Shown piece by piece: positions 28,633 through 28,790 of a DNA stretch of 28,790 nucleotides. This DNA comes from Isotricha intestinalis (Eukaryota > Ciliophora > Litostomatea > Vestibuliferida > Isotrichidae): the NCBI GenBank assembly GCA_023807065.1, contig JAJJLU010003834.1, positions 1 to 28,790 of the forward strand. Reading direction: 5' to 3'. A model generated the notes under the pieces. The model had not been told where the DNA came from, did not search any database, and was given only the letters and a program-made list of their open reading frames with translations. A program made the position numbers and the translations under genes. The first letter of the stretch is position 1; each line of letters begins with the position of its first letter.

Positions 28633-28790
28633 TTAAATTTTAAGATTCAATTGTTTTAAAGCATGAGGATTAAAAAAAATAGATTCCTTATTTTTATTCA
28701 TTCCAATTTTATTCATATCATCCATAACATTTTAGCTCTTTTTAATTGTTTAGTCAATTCAGCATTTATATTATCTTCACCAATTAAAGC
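28633..28790 (-). CDS. 3' end of an unknown gene running off the right edge
   Basis: From the right edge the minus strand reads ALIGEDNINAELTKQLKRAK, then meets a TGA if unspliced. Removing a GT...AG stretch of 42 nt (28687-28728) gives a continuous frame ending SIFFNPHALKQLNLKI and TAA at 28633-28635. Without splicing, the last part is still open in another frame from an ATG. The intron is less certain than the 26- and 32-nt ones. The family is not recognised; the visible part is helical and charged. A frameshifted pseudogene is the alternative. Confidence 0.45.

Noticed and set aside
1..28790. A ciliate-type code with TAA/TAG read as Gln
   Set aside because: Intact genes end exactly at TAA, TAG or TGA at family-expected lengths and use CAA for Gln. 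In-frame stops occur only in relics, in the two introns and at the E2 frame break.

Overview
The window looks like nuclear DNA of an A+T-rich unicellular eukaryote. Intergenic DNA is almost pure A/T and codons are strongly A/T-ending. The standard genetic code fits: TAA, TAG and TGA all end apparently intact genes. Two genes read correctly only after removal of very short GT...AG introns of 26 nt and 32 nt. Tiny introns, high A+T and a coiled-coil protein of cilium-like style suggest a ciliate with standard stop codons, but another tiny-intron protist is possible. Species-level placement is not supported by the window.

Layout, left to right. (1) 1-3250: an inverted broken fragment of a CCDC124 gene at the left edge, a decayed stretch, an intact CCDC124-like gene (-), and a decayed Rab-type GTPase. 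(2) 3435-6909: a coiled-coil gene (-) and a membrane-anchored RBR ubiquitin ligase (+). (3) 7680-12685: a BAR-like coiled-coil gene (-), a B-box/WD-repeat gene (-) and a Skp1 pseudogene (-). (4) 12816-17594: five tightly packed genes, namely a USP deubiquitinase (+), an E2 (-), a second E2 (+, with a frame break), a ubiquitin-like modifier (-) and a second USP (+). (5) 17895-19245: an Hsp70 pseudogene. (6) 20138-23724: a small hydrophobic ORF (-) and a full-length UBA1-type E1 (+). (7) 24071-28135: a second copy of block 3 in the same orientation, here with a truncated coiled-coil gene, an intact B-box/WD gene and an intact Skp1. (8) 28235-28790: an ABC-transporter relic and the 3' end of an unknown gene (-).

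The main signal is a physical cluster of ubiquitin-pathway functions: an E1, two E2s, two deubiquitinases, a divergent 76-residue ubiquitin-like protein ending Ala-Gly-Lys, an RBR E3 and Skp1. Its central 11.4 kb lies between two direct copies of a ~4 kb block. The two E2s resemble each other, as do the two USPs, which suggests local duplication. I infer that this may be a dedicated conjugation/deconjugation set for the divergent modifier. The sequence shows co-location and intact catalytic motifs, not function.

The duplicated block has two layers. About 2.6 kb (8665-11253 versus 24096-26684) shows no difference where I compared it, while the adjacent ~1.4 kb has diverged with many indels. 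This pattern fits an old duplication followed by gene conversion. The window is also rich in gene relics (CCDC124, Rab, Skp1, Hsp70, ABC transporter, truncated coiled-coil), so the region is evolving quickly.
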